Shown here in pieces: positions 1 through 5,970 of a DNA stretch of 9,456 nt. Origin of the DNA: RGIG2041 sp045546315. GTDB lineage: Bacteria; Bacillota; Clostridia; UBA1381; UMGS1253. The number at the start of each line of letters is the position of its first letter. Positions within the stretch are counted from its first letter, which is position 1. Position numbers and translations under genes: made by a program. The stretch lies in the NCBI GenBank assembly GCA_045546315.1, contig JAZQCN010000110.1, positions 1 through 9,456 of the forward strand. Direction: 5' to 3'. The notes beneath the pieces were generated by a model. It saw only the letters and a program-made list of their open reading frames with translations. It was not told the origin of the DNA and did not search any database.

Positions 1-2
1 GA

Positions 3-395
3 AACGATAACTCCATCGGCATTGAGCTTTGCTGTAAATACGACGAGGCGCGCGGCTGGTATTTTGAAGAAGCGACGCTTGCTTCGGCGGCAGAGCTGAT
101 CCAAAGCCTGATGGCGGAGTACGGCATCGGAAAAGAAAACATCCTGCGCCACTACGATGTGACAGGCAAGGGATGCCCTGCGCCGCTGCTGGATGCGGCA
201 GCGTGGAATGCCTTTTTGCTCAGACTGACGGCTGTGGCAGAGCTGACGGAGCCGAACGACATCGTTTGGGAGCTGGCAAGCCGCGGCATCGTATCGGACG
301 CTGCGGGGATGGTTGCCGAAATGGAAAAAGACCGCGATTCGCGCCTGTATTGGCTGGCGCGCAAGGCGGTACGCTACATCAGAGAAAGGGAGTAG
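3..395 (+). CDS. N-acetylmuramoyl-L-alanine amidase (phage endolysin type), 3' part only
   Basis: The open frame runs in from the left edge (first full codon at 3), so the true start is outside the window; the ATG at 111 is internal. The visible residues begin NDNSIGIELC, and downstream comes RHYDVTGKGCPAP. Together these match the Amidase_2 (T7-lysozyme-like, zinc-dependent) family, which cuts the bond between MurNAc and L-alanine of peptidoglycan. The His (150-152) and Cys (174-176) of RHYDVTGKGCP are the expected zinc ligands, with the Lys between them equivalent to the family's conserved lysine. The last 50 or so residues (DIVWELASRGIVSD ... YWLARKAVRYIRE) look like the small helical C-terminal extension I associate with clostridial phage amidases; its role is unclear. 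The stop is 5 nt before the next gene, so the two are probably co-transcribed. Family assignment is firm; a phage origin is inferred from the neighbouring holin. Confidence 0.85.
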   Translation, partial: NDNSIGIELCCKYDEARGWYFEEATLASAAELIQSLMAEYGIGKENILRHYDVTGKGCPAPLLDAAAWNAFLLRLTAVAELTEPNDIVWELASRGIVSDAAGMVAEMEKDRDSRLYWLARKAVRYIRERE

Positions 396-400
396 AGCCT

Positions 401-1642
401 ATGAGCTATTATGCATATGATGAAAATGACATTGCCAAAAGCCTGAAAAAAGCAATGGCGCAGGGCGCAAGCTATGATGAGGTCAAGCACTTGCTTACGG
501 CGAGAAATCGAAAGATTGATGCCGGCGGCGAAGGCATGGCGCAGTATAAAAACGATGACCTGACGAAGGACGCGGAGGCGTATCTTGCTAATAAGGCGGC
601 AAAGCCAAAGCTGGATGTTTCAAGCCTGCAAGCGGCACGCGAGCAGGTGGCTGCGCAAAACCTGCGCGATGCAAACAACCAGCATCGCTCGGTGTATCAG
701 GGCAGCGTGCAGCGCATTGAAGCGGATGCGCGCAAGGCGGAAAAGGCTGCTGCTGCAGACTACCGCAAAAGTGAACTGGCTGACAGCGAGCGCCTGGCGG
801 CGCTCGGACTCGGACGCGGCAAGGGCGCGCCGACGAGCGGCTACGGTGAAAGTATGCGCACCGCCGCGATGCTGCACTATCAGAACAATCTTGACGCGGT
901 GCGCAGTGCGGAAAACGAGAAAAAGGCGGATGCGTATGCGCAGTATACAAAAAATCTGCACGAAAGCCGCCAAAGCTATAATGCAGAGCGCGAACAGATT
1001 GCAAAAGACAGCGCCGACACAGCGGTAAAGCAGTTTAACGCCGACCGCGAGTATACCTTAGAGGAGGGCAAGCACAATACCGCGGCAAACCAGTGGAATC
1101 AGGCCTTCGATGCCGAGCAGACGGAAAAGAAAGCGCAGAGCAGCTTTGACAATGCGATGGCACTTTTCGAAAAGACGGGTGAGGTCTCTACAGAAGAGAT
1201 GGCAAGGGCGCTCGGTCTGCCGGTTGGCACCAAGGCAGACAGCTTTACCCTGATGCTGCAGACCTTTAAGGAGACCGGCGAGGTCACAACCGAGGAAATG
1301 TCGGAGGTGCTCGGTCTGCCGATTGGCACAAAGACGAGTGCACGCATTGCCTTTGAAGCGCAGGATGCGCTCGACTGGGCAGAGCTTGAACAGGCGCAGC
1401 AGTGGCACGAGGACGATGAAAAGTACCGTCAGCAGGTACTTGCACAGAAGAAGACAACCACAGGTCGCAGCAGTAGCAGCACCGCCGACAAGAACTTTAA
1501 CAATATGTTTAATCTCTTTAAGGCTGTCGGCGAGGTTACGACCGAGGAAATGTCTGATGTACTCGGTCTGCCGATTGGTACGCAGTACTGGGAGTACACG
1601 CAAAAGCAGCAGCGCCTTGAGTTCGAACTCGGCACATTCTAA
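401..1642 (+). CDS. Unrecognised phage-type helical protein with three 30-residue modules (413 aa)
   Basis: I do not recognise a defined family. The ATG at 401 was chosen because AAAGGGAG (385-392) lies 8 nt upstream and the preceding gene stops at 395; an upstream in-frame extension to 173 would lie inside the amidase gene. Seen: an N-terminal segment (about 1-65) with GASYDEVKHLLTARNRKID; a long Ala/Lys/Glu/Gln-rich, probably coiled-coil stretch (about 70-245); within it a Gly-rich break, LGLGRGKGAPTSGYGES (about 135-151); then three copies of a module at residues 249-278, 282-311 and 366-395 with core GEVTTEEMSEVLGLPIGT. Copies 1 and 2 are 33 residues apart; copy 3 follows a charged helix and a Ser/Thr linker (KTTTGRSSSSTADK). 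There is no signal peptide, membrane segment or Cys. Similar Ala-rich proteins with an SGY-type motif occur, from memory, in clostridial prophages. Lying between an amidase and a holin, it may be a virion or tail-associated protein; that is inference. Confidence 0.85.
   Translation: MSYYAYDENDIAKSLKKAMAQGASYDEVKHLLTARNRKIDAGGEGMAQYKNDDLTKDAEAYLANKAAKPKLDVSSLQAAREQVAAQNLRDANNQHRSVYQGSVQRIEADARKAEKAAAADYRKSELADSERLAALGLGRGKGAPTSGYGESMRTAAMLHYQNNLDAVRSAENEKKADAYAQYTKNLHESRQSYNAEREQIAKDSADTAVKQFNADREYTLEEGKHNTAANQWNQAFDAEQTEKKAQSSFDNAMALFEKTGEVSTEEMARALGLPVGTKADSFTLMLQTFKETGEVTTEEMSEVLGLPIGTKTSARIAFEAQDALDWAELEQAQQWHEDDEKYRQQVLAQKKTTTGRSSSSTADKNFNNMFNLFKAVGEVTTEEMSDVLGLPIGTQYWEYTQKQQRLEFELGTF
1145..1585 (+). 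repeat. Three copies of a 30-codon module inside the 413-aa protein
   Basis: In-frame copies lie at 1145-1234, 1244-1333 and 1496-1585. Each encodes Phe, then a short amphipathic helix ending Leu/Thr-Phe-(Lys/Glu), then Gly-Glu-Val-(Ser/Thr)-Thr-Glu-Glu-Met, three to four variable residues, Leu-Gly-Leu-Pro-(Val/Ile)-Gly-Thr. The nucleotide sequence of the cores is also similar (for example GAGGAAATGTC in copies 2 and 3), consistent with recent internal duplication. The helix-turn-helix-like look suggests a small independently folding unit, but no binding function can be shown from sequence. Confidence 0.85.
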
Positions 1643-1658
1643 AAGGAGGAAAATACAA

Positions 1659-2015
1659 ATGAACGAGCTGAAAACACTCTTTCAGGGCTACACCGTCAAT
1701 GTCGGCTTTCTCGGCTATGCTCTCTGCATTTTAATCGTTGCCGATTTAATCACCGGCATCGTCAAGGGCTATTTGAAAGACGGCATCTTAAGCAGCAAGC
1801 TCCGCGACGGCGGCTTTAAAAAGTGCGGTGTGCTCTTAGTCGTTGCCCTGTCCCGCGCCCTCGGCCTCCTCTTATCCGACACCGCCGGCGTTTTGGCAAA
1901 CGGCGTTATGGCATACTATGTCTACACCGAGCTTGTGTCCGTCTTTGAAAACCTGAATGCCCTCGGCGTGCCGTTGCCGCCTATATTAAAACAGATTCTC
2001 GGACATAAGAGTTAA
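1659..2015 (+). CDS. Toxin-secretion/phage-lysis holin family protein (118 aa)
   Basis: A small membrane protein of the phage holin 4_1 type (phi-LC3/Cph1/TcdE-related family), which forms lesions in the cytoplasmic membrane so that endolysin can reach the wall. Start ATG 1659 has the strong site AAAAGGAGG (1641-1649) 9 nt upstream; it lies 16 nt after the previous stop. Seen: about three hydrophobic segments (residues 15-35, 55-75, 78-98), the family-like DLITGIVKGYLKDGILSSK around 29-47, and YYVYTELVSVFENL at 86-99, resembling the conserved ELxSIxEN region. Length is usual for the family. It is the last gene of the cluster, after the amidase, whereas holins usually precede the lysin. It could also act in non-lytic protein export, as proposed for TcdE; sequence alone does not decide. 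Confidence 0.9.
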   Translation: MNELKTLFQGYTVNVGFLGYALCILIVADLITGIVKGYLKDGILSSKLRDGGFKKCGVLLVVALSRALGLLLSDTAGVLANGVMAYYVYTELVSVFENLNALGVPLPPILKQILGHKS

Positions 2016-2027
2016 AAAGGTAAATTT

Positions 2028-2227
2028 GGCGCAATACTTCGTTGCAGATGCAGACCCGTACAGGCGTACTGTGTCCGCATCTGCGCCTCGTCTTGCATCC
2101 AAATTTCCACTTTTTATGTAGCCGGTAGAGGGAGAGGCGCAATACTTCGTTGCAGGTGCAGACCCGTACAGGCGTACTGTGTCCGTATCTGCGCCTCGTC
2201 TTGCATCCAAATTTCCACTTTTTATGT
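2028..2227. repeat. Tandem pair of 92-bp direct repeats with internal hairpin
   Basis: Copies at 2028-2119 and 2136-2227 are identical except at two positions (A2048 versus G2156, C2078 versus T2186), separated by 16 bp, period 108. Each contains a hairpin: in copy 1, GCAGATGC (2044-2051) pairs with GCATCTGC (2077-2084), followed by one mismatch, three more pairs (2053-2055 with 2073-2075) and an inner GTAC/GTAC stem with AGGC loop (2058-2069). Both substitutions turn a Watson-Crick pair into G-U in a + strand RNA. Copy 1 is also bracketed by AAATTTGG (2022-2029) and CCAAATTT (2099-2106). It starts 12 bp after the holin stop. It may be a dispersed intergenic element; copies elsewhere cannot be seen from here. 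Confidence 0.9.
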
Positions 2228-2247
2228 TGGCTGCGGCACAAATAAAG

Positions 2248-2300
2248 CCTCCCTTGCCTAAAGGGAGGTGGATTTTGCGAAGCAAAAGACGGAGGGATTC
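2248..2300. repeat. Two-hairpin palindromic intergenic element
   Basis: CCTCCCTT (2248-2255) and AAGGGAGG (2261-2268) form an 8-bp stem with a 5-nt loop. TTTTGC (2273-2278) and GCAAAA (2282-2287) form a second stem with loop GAA. A distal GGAGG (2291-2295) can also pair with CCTCC (2248-2252). There is no T run after either stem, so it is not a standard terminator. From memory, sequences of this pattern recur in many copies in genomes of gut Clostridia, which would make this a REP- or MITE-like element; that needs a genome search. Confidence 0.65.
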
Positions 2301-2318
2301 TCATTTTCGCTGTTTGCA

Positions 2319-2418
2319 ATCAACATCGTAGGGAATTGTCTCCCGAACGGTCCGCTTGTGCAAAGTTGATGGGCGGAGCAAGCGTGCGCCCCTACGGTTT
2401 GCACAATTTCACATCAAC
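2319..2418. repeat. Imperfect palindromic element with several inverted pairs
   Basis: CGTAGGG (2327-2333) is inverted as CCCTACG (2390-2396). TTGTGCAAA (2356-2364) is inverted as TTTGCACAA (2398-2406). GTTGATG (2365-2371) is inverted as CATCAAC (2412-2418), and its first six bases also match ATCAAC (2320-2325). The arms are interleaved rather than nested, so the element cannot fold into a single simple hairpin. No ORF is credible here. It is probably another dispersed intergenic repeat; origin and function are unknown. Confidence 0.5.
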
Positions 2419-2428
2419 AAAACAAAGG

Positions 2429-2462
2429 GGCGGCTATCTTCATAACAGATAGCCGCCTTTTT
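2429..2462. terminator. Bidirectional intrinsic terminator between converging transcripts
   Basis: GGCGGCTATC (2429-2438) and GATAGCCGCC (2448-2457) form a perfect 10-bp GC-rich stem with a 9-nt loop. On the + strand it is followed by TTTTT (2458-2462). On the - strand the same stem is followed by CCTTTGTTTTG, a usable T-rich tract. It begins immediately after the stop of the - strand ylmC-like gene, and is the first T-tailed hairpin after the holin on the + strand, so it can end both the lysis cluster and the rnr operon. Confidence 0.9.
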
Positions 2463-2718
2463 ACGCCCTTTTTTCATTTTCATATTCTACCAAAATAATA
2501 TCCTCCCCGACGCGGACAATGTCCTTCCAGGGAATGACATAGTCGCCCGCCTTGCCGAACAGACCTAAAAACCTGCCCGGTCCCGGGACGACGATGGCAT
2601 CAATAAAACCGGCGGAAAAGTTGATTTCCACATCGCTGACAAAGCCGAGACGCTTGCCGTCGGCAATGTTGATGACCTCCTTTTGCCGCAGCTCGCCTGC
2701 GCGCAGCATAGCCCTCAC
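2461..2718 (-). CDS. YlmC/YmxH family PRC-barrel protein (sporulation-associated)
   Basis: An 85-residue single-domain protein. ELRQKEVINIADGKRLGFVS at the start, DVEINFSAGFIDAIVVPGPG in the middle and the DYVIPWKDIVRVGEDIILVE end are typical of the YlmC/YmxH family of small PRC-barrel proteins, conserved in spore-forming Firmicutes and usually labelled sporulation proteins; the molecular role is not known. The longest frame starts at GTG 2718, overlapping the upstream TGA by 4 nt (GTGA). An ATG three codons in (2709) gives MLRAGELRQ, closer to the usual N-terminus, with AAAGGTG about 8-9 nt upstream, so an 82-residue product is equally plausible. It is the last gene of the rnr operon and is followed directly by the terminator. 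Confidence 0.88.
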   Translation of the reverse strand: MRAMLRAGELRQKEVINIADGKRLGFVSDVEINFSAGFIDAIVVPGPGRFLGLFGKAGDYVIPWKDIVRVGEDIILVEYENEKRA

Positions 2719-3509
2719 ACCTTTAAATCTTCTTGGTTATGTATATGCGCCTTTCCCGACTTGGATGCTTTGAATTTTAATAAAAGCTTTTCAACCCAAC
2801 CCTTTTCATGCTTGAGCGACACATAGCCTATAAGCGAGATGCCGAGCGCGCCGAGACTGTCGACAATCAAATCCTTCATCGTGTCGACGAGCGCCGCGTG
2901 CCCGACCAGCGGCTCGCCGCCCTCTAAGGCGTATTTTTGCATATTCGTCAAAAGCACGCTGTCGGCAAAGTATTCGTAAAACTCCCAAACCACACCGAGC
3001 GTTACGGCGAAGCAAAAGGTAAACACCGCAACAAAGGCAGGGCTTAAGGATACCGGGATTTTCTCTGTGTTGTTTAATATTGTGACAAACGAAAACCCCA
3101 GCGCACCGAGCATCATGCCCGAAAAGGTGTGCAGGAGTGTGTCCCAGTGGGGGATGGCGTAGTAAAAGTTTCTCACCTCGCCCAAGAAGATTGCGCCGTA
3201 CAAAAACAAGGCATACGCCGTAAACATATATGGCGGAATCAGCAGATTCCAACGCTTATACAGCGCCGACGGCAACAGCATCGCCGCGATGCCGAGCAGA
3301 CATTGAATTAAAATCAGCACATAGTCGCTTTTCAGGCGCGTGTGCGGCGATAGTCCATCCGGCAGCGACGGTGCGATGCAGATTTCTATGATGGCAAACG
3401 CGGCAGAAATGCCGAGCGAGAATAAAACGAAGCTGTTAAGCCATTTGTAAAGACGCCCCTTGCGCTTGCTGATTGCTTCGGGGGATTTCGTTTTGTTTTG
3501 CATATGCAT
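2715..3509 (-). CDS. YjdF/DUF2238-like six-helix membrane protein
   Basis: A 264-residue integral membrane protein with about six hydrophobic segments (residues 24-47, 62-83, 89-110, 125-145, 158-178, 214-232) and a basic N- and C-terminus. Polar residues within or near the helices follow the YjdF/DUF2238 pattern: WDTLLH (122-127) with G130, WEFYEY (175-180), and DTMKDLIVDSLGA (209-221). Clustered His, Asp and Glu in membrane suggest ion binding or a catalytic site, but the function is unknown. ATG 3509 overlaps the rnr stop by one base (TAATG). A second ATG at 3503 has GAGG 8 nt upstream, whereas the first has it only 3 nt away, so the product may begin two residues later (MQNKTKSPEA). It is translationally linked to both neighbours. 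Confidence 0.8.
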   Translation of the reverse strand: MHMQNKTKSPEAISKRKGRLYKWLNSFVLFSLGISAAFAIIEICIAPSLPDGLSPHTRLKSDYVLILIQCLLGIAAMLLPSALYKRWNLLIPPYMFTAYALFLYGAIFLGEVRNFYYAIPHWDTLLHTFSGMMLGALGFSFVTILNNTEKIPVSLSPAFVAVFTFCFAVTLGVVWEFYEYFADSVLLTNMQKYALEGGEPLVGHAALVDTMKDLIVDSLGALGISLIGYVSLKHEKGWVEKLLLKFKASKSGKAHIHNQEDLKV

Positions 3510-5710
3510 TACCTCTTTTTCCGGATAAACTTCTGTGTTTTGCCCTTTTGCTTTTTTTGGCGCTTGTCCTTTTTCTTTTTCGTGTTCAAAAGGCGCGCAT
3601 AGGGCTTTTTTTCGCGCTTTACAACGCCAAGTGGTGCAAAATCGAGCTTGCGCTTCTTCGGCTGTGCGCTGACGAGCTTGACCTGAAGCGTGTCGCCGAG
3701 GGCGTAGATTTTGCGTGTGCGCTCACCGCGCAGACAGTAACGCTCCGCCTCGTAGATGTAGTAGTCATCGTCGAGCGCGGAGAATGGAATCATACCGTCA
3801 ATCGCGCCGCCGACGGTCACAAATATGCCGAAATCCGTTACCGAGGAGATGACGGCTTCAAATTCGCAGCCCACATACTGCTGCATATAAAGGCAGGTGA
3901 AAAACTTGTCTGCCTCGCGCTCGGCATCTACAGCAGCAAGCTCCGTTTCTGTCGAGTTTTCCGCCGCGGAAACGGCGAGCGGCAAAAGCGCTTCTTTATC
4001 GAGTGTGCCGCTTATTTCCGCCTTCAGCACACGGTGGATAAACAAATCCGGATAGCGGCGAATCGGGGAAGTGAAGTGGCAGTAGTCTGTAAGTGCCAAG
4101 CCGAAATGCCCTAAATTTTCCGCATCATAGCGCGCCTTCATCATCGCGCGCAGTGCGCTCATGCTCACGAGCGCCGGATTGTCCGTTTCCTGCGCATTTT
4201 GCATCAGGGTTGCAAAGGCCTGCGGCTTTATCGTTCCCTTTTGCAGGGCGGGTAACCCCATATAGCCCAAAAAGGCGTTTAAGCTTTCGATTTTATCTTC
4301 ATTTGGTGCTTCGTGCACGCGGTAAACAAACGGCAGCTGCCGCGTTGCGGCGTGCCGCGCGACGGTTTCGTTGGCGAGTAGCATAAACTCTTCAATAATT
4401 TTGTTCGAAATGCCGACCTCGCTTGCCGCTACGAAGGCGGGGAAGCCCGTTTCATCTAAAACGATATGCGGCTCCGGAATGTTAAAGTCCACACTGCCGC
4501 GTGCCGTGCGCTTGCTTGTCAGCAAGTCTGCTAAATCGTGCATATCCTCCAGCATCGGTACCAATGCAGCGTATTCTGCGCGCAGGGGACTGCTTTGGTT
4601 TTCGAGGATTTCCGTTACGCGCTTGTAGGTCATCCGCGCCTTGGAGCAGATGATGCCGTTTTCGATTTTATACGCCGTCACAGCGCCGCTTTTGTCTACC
4701 TGCATCGTGACCGATAAGGTATAGCGGTCGACATTGGGATTTAAGCTGCAGATGCCGTTGGATAGCGCCTCCGGCAGCATCGGCAGCACGCTGCCCGGGT
4801 AGTAGACGCTTGTGCCGCGGCGGTAGGCTTCCTTGTCGAGCGGTGAGCCTGCCGTTACATAGTGCGTTACATCGGCAATGTGTACATATAAGGTATAGCC
4901 GTTCTGCGTTTTTTCTACGCAGACCGCATCGTCGAAGTCCTTGGAATCATCGCCGTCGATGGTAATCACGCTCTGCGCGCGAAAGTCGGTGCGCCCGTCG
5001 GGGACAATCGGCTCTGCCTCTGCGGCTTCTGCCTGCAAAAGCACATCCTTTTCAAACACCGTGCGCAAGCCTGCCTTGTGCGAAATGGCGGCGAGCTCAG
5101 CTTCCGGGCTGCCGTCCGTGCCCAGAATTTTGACAATACTGCCTTCGGCAAAGGTGGCGGTTGTCGGATACTTTTCGATTTTTACAATCGCCTTGTCGCC
5201 TGCCTTTGCGCCGGCCGCGTTTCGTATGCGGATGCCGAAGGTCAGAGCGGCATCGTCCGGCTCGAGGTACAGCGCGCCGCCGTAGAGCGCGAGCGTGCCG
5301 ACGACCTGTGTTAAGGTGTGGCGCAAAATTTCCGTAACCTCGCCTTCCGGCTTTTCGCCGGGCTTTGGCTTCTTTTTTGTGCGCACGCTGCACACAACCA
5401 TATCGCCGTCGATGGCGTTTTTCGTGTACGCGAGCGGCACAAAGACCGACACGCTGTTGTCCAGCGCATCAACAAAGCCGCCGGAGCGCAGCGCCTTGAA
5501 TTTGCCGGTGATACTTTCGGTGTTACGCGCCTTTAAGCGCCCCTTTTTGTTTTCGATAATCAGGTTTTGCGCAAGCAGCGCCTCGATGCAGTCGTAAAAC
5601 AGTGCTTTCTCTGCCTCCGGTACCTCCATCGCTGCCGCCAGCGCCTCCGCGCGCATCGGCACATAGCCGGGTGCACGCAAAATCCCGAGGATTTTTTCTT
5701 CCTTTGTCAA
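3509..5710 (-). CDS. rnr: Ribonuclease R (RNB-family 3'-5' exoribonuclease)
   Basis: A 733-residue hydrolytic 3'-5' exoribonuclease that degrades structured RNA and takes part in rRNA, mRNA and tmRNA quality control in the cytoplasm. Domains in order: winged-helix N-terminus (about 1-60), cold-shock domains (about 66-125 and 133-200), RNB catalytic domain (about 240-570), S1 domain (about 612-695) and a Lys-rich tail (710-733). Metal-binding acids are present in IDGDDSKDFDDAV (D252, D258, D260, D261, the spacing of E. coli D272/278/280/281). HFTSPIRRYPDLFIHR (545-560) is the RNB signature. Length is normal for Firmicutes. Start is TTG at 5710, chosen because GGGAGG (5718-5723 on the - strand) lies 7 nt upstream and no ATG fits. 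It is the first gene of the operon. All key residues are intact. Confidence 0.97.
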   Translation of the reverse strand: MTKEEKILGILRAPGYVPMRAEALAAAMEVPEAEKALFYDCIEALLAQNLIIENKKGRLKARNTESITGKFKALRSGGFVDALDNSVSVFVPLAYTKNAIDGDMVVCSVRTKKKPKPGEKPEGEVTEILRHTLTQVVGTLALYGGALYLEPDDAALTFGIRIRNAAGAKAGDKAIVKIEKYPTTATFAEGSIVKILGTDGSPEAELAAISHKAGLRTVFEKDVLLQAEAAEAEPIVPDGRTDFRAQSVITIDGDDSKDFDDAVCVEKTQNGYTLYVHIADVTHYVTAGSPLDKEAYRRGTSVYYPGSVLPMLPEALSNGICSLNPNVDRYTLSVTMQVDKSGAVTAYKIENGIICSKARMTYKRVTEILENQSSPLRAEYAALVPMLEDMHDLADLLTSKRTARGSVDFNIPEPHIVLDETGFPAFVAASEVGISNKIIEEFMLLANETVARHAATRQLPFVYRVHEAPNEDKIESLNAFLGYMGLPALQKGTIKPQAFATLMQNAQETDNPALVSMSALRAMMKARYDAENLGHFGLALTDYCHFTSPIRRYPDLFIHRVLKAEISGTLDKEALLPLAVSAAENSTETELAAVDAEREADKFFTCLYMQQYVGCEFEAVISSVTDFGIFVTVGGAIDGMIPFSALDDDYYIYEAERYCLRGERTRKIYALGDTLQVKLVSAQPKKRKLDFAPLGVVKREKKPYARLLNTKKKKDKRQKKQKGKTQKFIRKKR

Positions 5711-5717
5711 TGTGTTT

Positions 5718-5723
5718 CCTCCC
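5718..5723 (-). promoter_or_regulatory. Ribosome binding site fixing the TTG start of rnr
   Basis: Read on the - strand this is GGGAGG, followed by a 7-nt spacer and TTG at 5710. It is the only good site near the 5' end of the rnr frame and fixes the non-ATG start. Confidence 0.85.
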
Positions 5724-5754
5724 TAAAACTGTATATATTACCCCTTTTTCTGTT

Positions 5755-5763
5755 AGTATACCA
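5755..5763 (-). promoter_or_regulatory. Possible extended -10 box for rnr (proximal)
   Basis: The - strand reads TGGTATACT, an extended -10 (TGn plus TATACT), about 45 nt upstream of the rnr start. No convincing -35 hexamer lies 16-18 nt upstream, so this is tentative. It shares the TGG extension with the murA and yceD promoters in this window. Confidence 0.45.
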
Positions 5764-5800
5764 TAAGTAAAAATGCTTGCTTGCAAGGCTTTCTGCGATT

Positions 5801-5809
5801 ATTATATCA
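5801..5809 (-). promoter_or_regulatory. Possible extended -10 box for rnr (distal)
   Basis: The - strand reads TGATATAAT, a consensus TATAAT with a TGn extension, about 90 nt upstream of the rnr TTG. The -35 position (GTACAG, 17-nt spacing) is poor. Of the two candidates this has the better -10 and would leave a leader of roughly 80 nt. Confidence 0.5.
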
Positions 5810-5868
5810 CATTTTTGCCGCAACTGTACCCATTATGCAGAAAATTCATAAAATATTTAAAAAAACTT

Positions 5869-5897
5869 TTGCATTTTAGAATACATAGTGGTATAAT
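5869..5897 (+). promoter_or_regulatory. Sigma-A type promoter of murA
   Basis: TTGCAT (5869-5874), a 17-bp spacer and TATAAT (5892-5897), with TGG just before the -10 (5889-5891) forming an extended -10. The DNA upstream is very AT-rich (5840-5868), resembling an UP element. Transcription would start near 5904, giving a leader of about 75 nt before the murA TTG. Confidence 0.88.
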
Positions 5898-5913
5898 ATT
5901 CTCAGCTAACTAC

Positions 5914-5940
5914 AAGGTATAGTGTATTATGCCTTTTTTT
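5914..5940 (+). terminator. Terminator-like hairpin in the murA leader (possible attenuator)
   Basis: AAGGTATA (5914-5921) can pair with TATGCCTT (5928-5935), including one G-U pair, around a 6-nt loop. The run of T goes on to 5940 (seven T in total, 5934-5940). It begins only about 10 nt after the predicted start of transcription and lies before the murA ribosome binding site, so it would reduce murA expression if it works. The stem is short and AT-rich, so it may be weak or fortuitous. Confidence 0.4.
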
Positions 5941-5962
5941 ACGATATTCGGAAAAAGTACCC

Positions 5963-5970
5963 GGGGGAGG
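5963..5970 (+). promoter_or_regulatory. Ribosome binding site fixing the TTG start of murA
   Basis: GGGGGAGG is followed by an 8-nt spacer and TTG at 5979, which gives the usual MurA N-terminus MEKLVIRGGKPLQG. An upstream in-frame GTG at 5922 lies inside the leader hairpin and has no such site. Confidence 0.88.

Noticed and set aside
173..400. N-terminal extension of the 413-aa protein from 173
   Set aside because: It overlaps the amidase gene out of frame; the ATG at 401 has a Shine-Dalgarno site and follows the amidase stop by 5 nt.
1981..2319. Two overlapping - strand ORFs (about 99 and 112 aa) with internally repeated protein sequence across the intergenic gap
   Set aside because: The protein repeat is just the translation of the 92-bp DNA repeats in two frames. 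There is no ribosome binding site, and the composition is Arg/Cys-rich and unnatural.
2016..2460. Possible CRISPR array or tRNA in the repeat-rich gap
   Set aside because: There are only two long repeats with one 16-bp spacer, unlike a CRISPR array, and no cloverleaf or CCA-type acceptor pattern was found.
3473..4114. 213-aa + strand ORF antisense to rnr, with a hydrophobic N-terminus
   Set aside because: It is the mirror of a well-conserved RNase R coding strand; it has no ribosome binding site, and its composition is typical of an antisense frame.
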